From positions 248,001 to 312,000 of the forward strand of contig NZ_JARVWW010000003.1 of NCBI RefSeq assembly GCF_029846715.1: a stretch of 64,000 nt of DNA, written 5' to 3'. Below, in pieces: positions 63,964 to 64,000 of this stretch. The notes beneath the pieces are model-generated. The model was not told the origin of the DNA, searched no databases, and saw nothing but the letters and a program-made list of their open reading frames with translations. The DNA comes from Bradyrhizobium nivariense (GTDB lineage Bacteria; Pseudomonadota; Alphaproteobacteria; Rhizobiales; Xanthobacteraceae). The translations under genes and the position numbers were made by a program. Position 1 is the stretch's first letter. Every line of letters begins with the position of its first letter.

Positions 63964-64000
63964 CTAAGCGGCTTGCTCCTCAAACGAGGTGTAGACTTGG
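63964..64000 (-). CDS. Possible 3' end of a gene entering from the right edge
   Basis: On the minus strand one frame reads QVYTSFEEQAA and ends with TAG at 63964-63966. This looks like a natural C-terminus, but only eleven codons are in view. No product can be named. Confidence 0.25.
   Translation of the reverse strand, partial: QVYTSFEEQAA

Overview
The window is high-GC DNA from a bacterial chromosome. Gene content points to an alphaproteobacterium of the Bradyrhizobium/Nitrobacteraceae type: a uvrA, ssb, gyrA, coaD, two-cyclophilin, queA, asd, tgt housekeeping run, paired Omp25/RopB-like porins, GAAC-N7-GAAC SOS boxes, TrmFO, DUF1127/DUF1217/DUF2189/DUF3597/SPW families, class III cyclase-TPR proteins and many palindromic REP-like repeats. 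The organism call is inference from family recognition; no rRNA, tRNA or CRISPR was seen and no symbiosis, phage or conjugation block is present.

Layout. 1-8.7 kb: tail of a squalene/phytoene-synthase-like protein, threonine ammonia-lyase, a winged-helix/TolB/TPR regulator divergent from a cupin, a class V aminotransferase, a CAP-domain secreted protein, then trmFO followed by an odd kinase fused to an AMP-binding C-terminal domain. 8.7-14.8 kb: small secreted and membrane proteins, MltB-type transglycosylase, two small GNATs around an SPW membrane protein, a lipoprotein and two decayed genes. 14.9-24.9 kb: acyl-CoA synthetase plus PPC/DUF296 protein, a large DUF1217 repeat protein, 1.2 kb of repetitive non-coding DNA, an SRPBCC/YVTN pair, nucleoside hydrolase and HAD genes, then a DUF433 antitoxin, DUF5615 PIN-like toxin and barstar-like triad. 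24.9-34 kb: uvrA and ssb, each behind a perfect alphaproteobacterial LexA box, two tandem outer-membrane proteins with matching terminators, and gyrA. 34-37 kb: an IS5-family insertion and a class III cyclase-TolB-TPR protein. 37-50 kb: kup, coaD, two cyclophilins around a TolA/TonB-like small protein, queA, asd, a PepSY protein, a TetR regulator, a patatin-like lipoprotein, tgt, cysK and an orphan BrnA-like gene. 50-64 kb: a secreted caspase-like protein, an EamA transporter, RidA, small secreted proteins, a formyltransferase-like protein, a Cys-repeat protein, acetoacetyl-CoA synthetase, an AI-2E-family permease, a NUDIX protein, a frameshifted hicA with hicB, and small unknown proteins.

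Most notable observations. (1) asd on the minus strand is preceded by a complete attenuator: promoter, an apparently leaderless 23-codon peptide with eight Thr and two Lys, a competing hairpin segment and an intrinsic terminator; Asd is the branch enzyme of the Thr/Lys/Met pathway. (2) Tgt has lost all four zinc ligands (three Cys and one His) while its catalytic aspartates remain. (3) The gene after trmFO joins a kinase-like domain to an isolated C-terminal domain of the acyl-CoA-synthetase superfamily. (4) Two near-identical 19-bp palindromes lie upstream of the PepSY gene and the patatin gene that flank a TetR gene, suggesting a local regulon. (5) uvrA and ssb carry matching SOS boxes. (6) A DUF433/PIN/barstar triad and a frameshifted hicA show toxin-antitoxin gain and decay.
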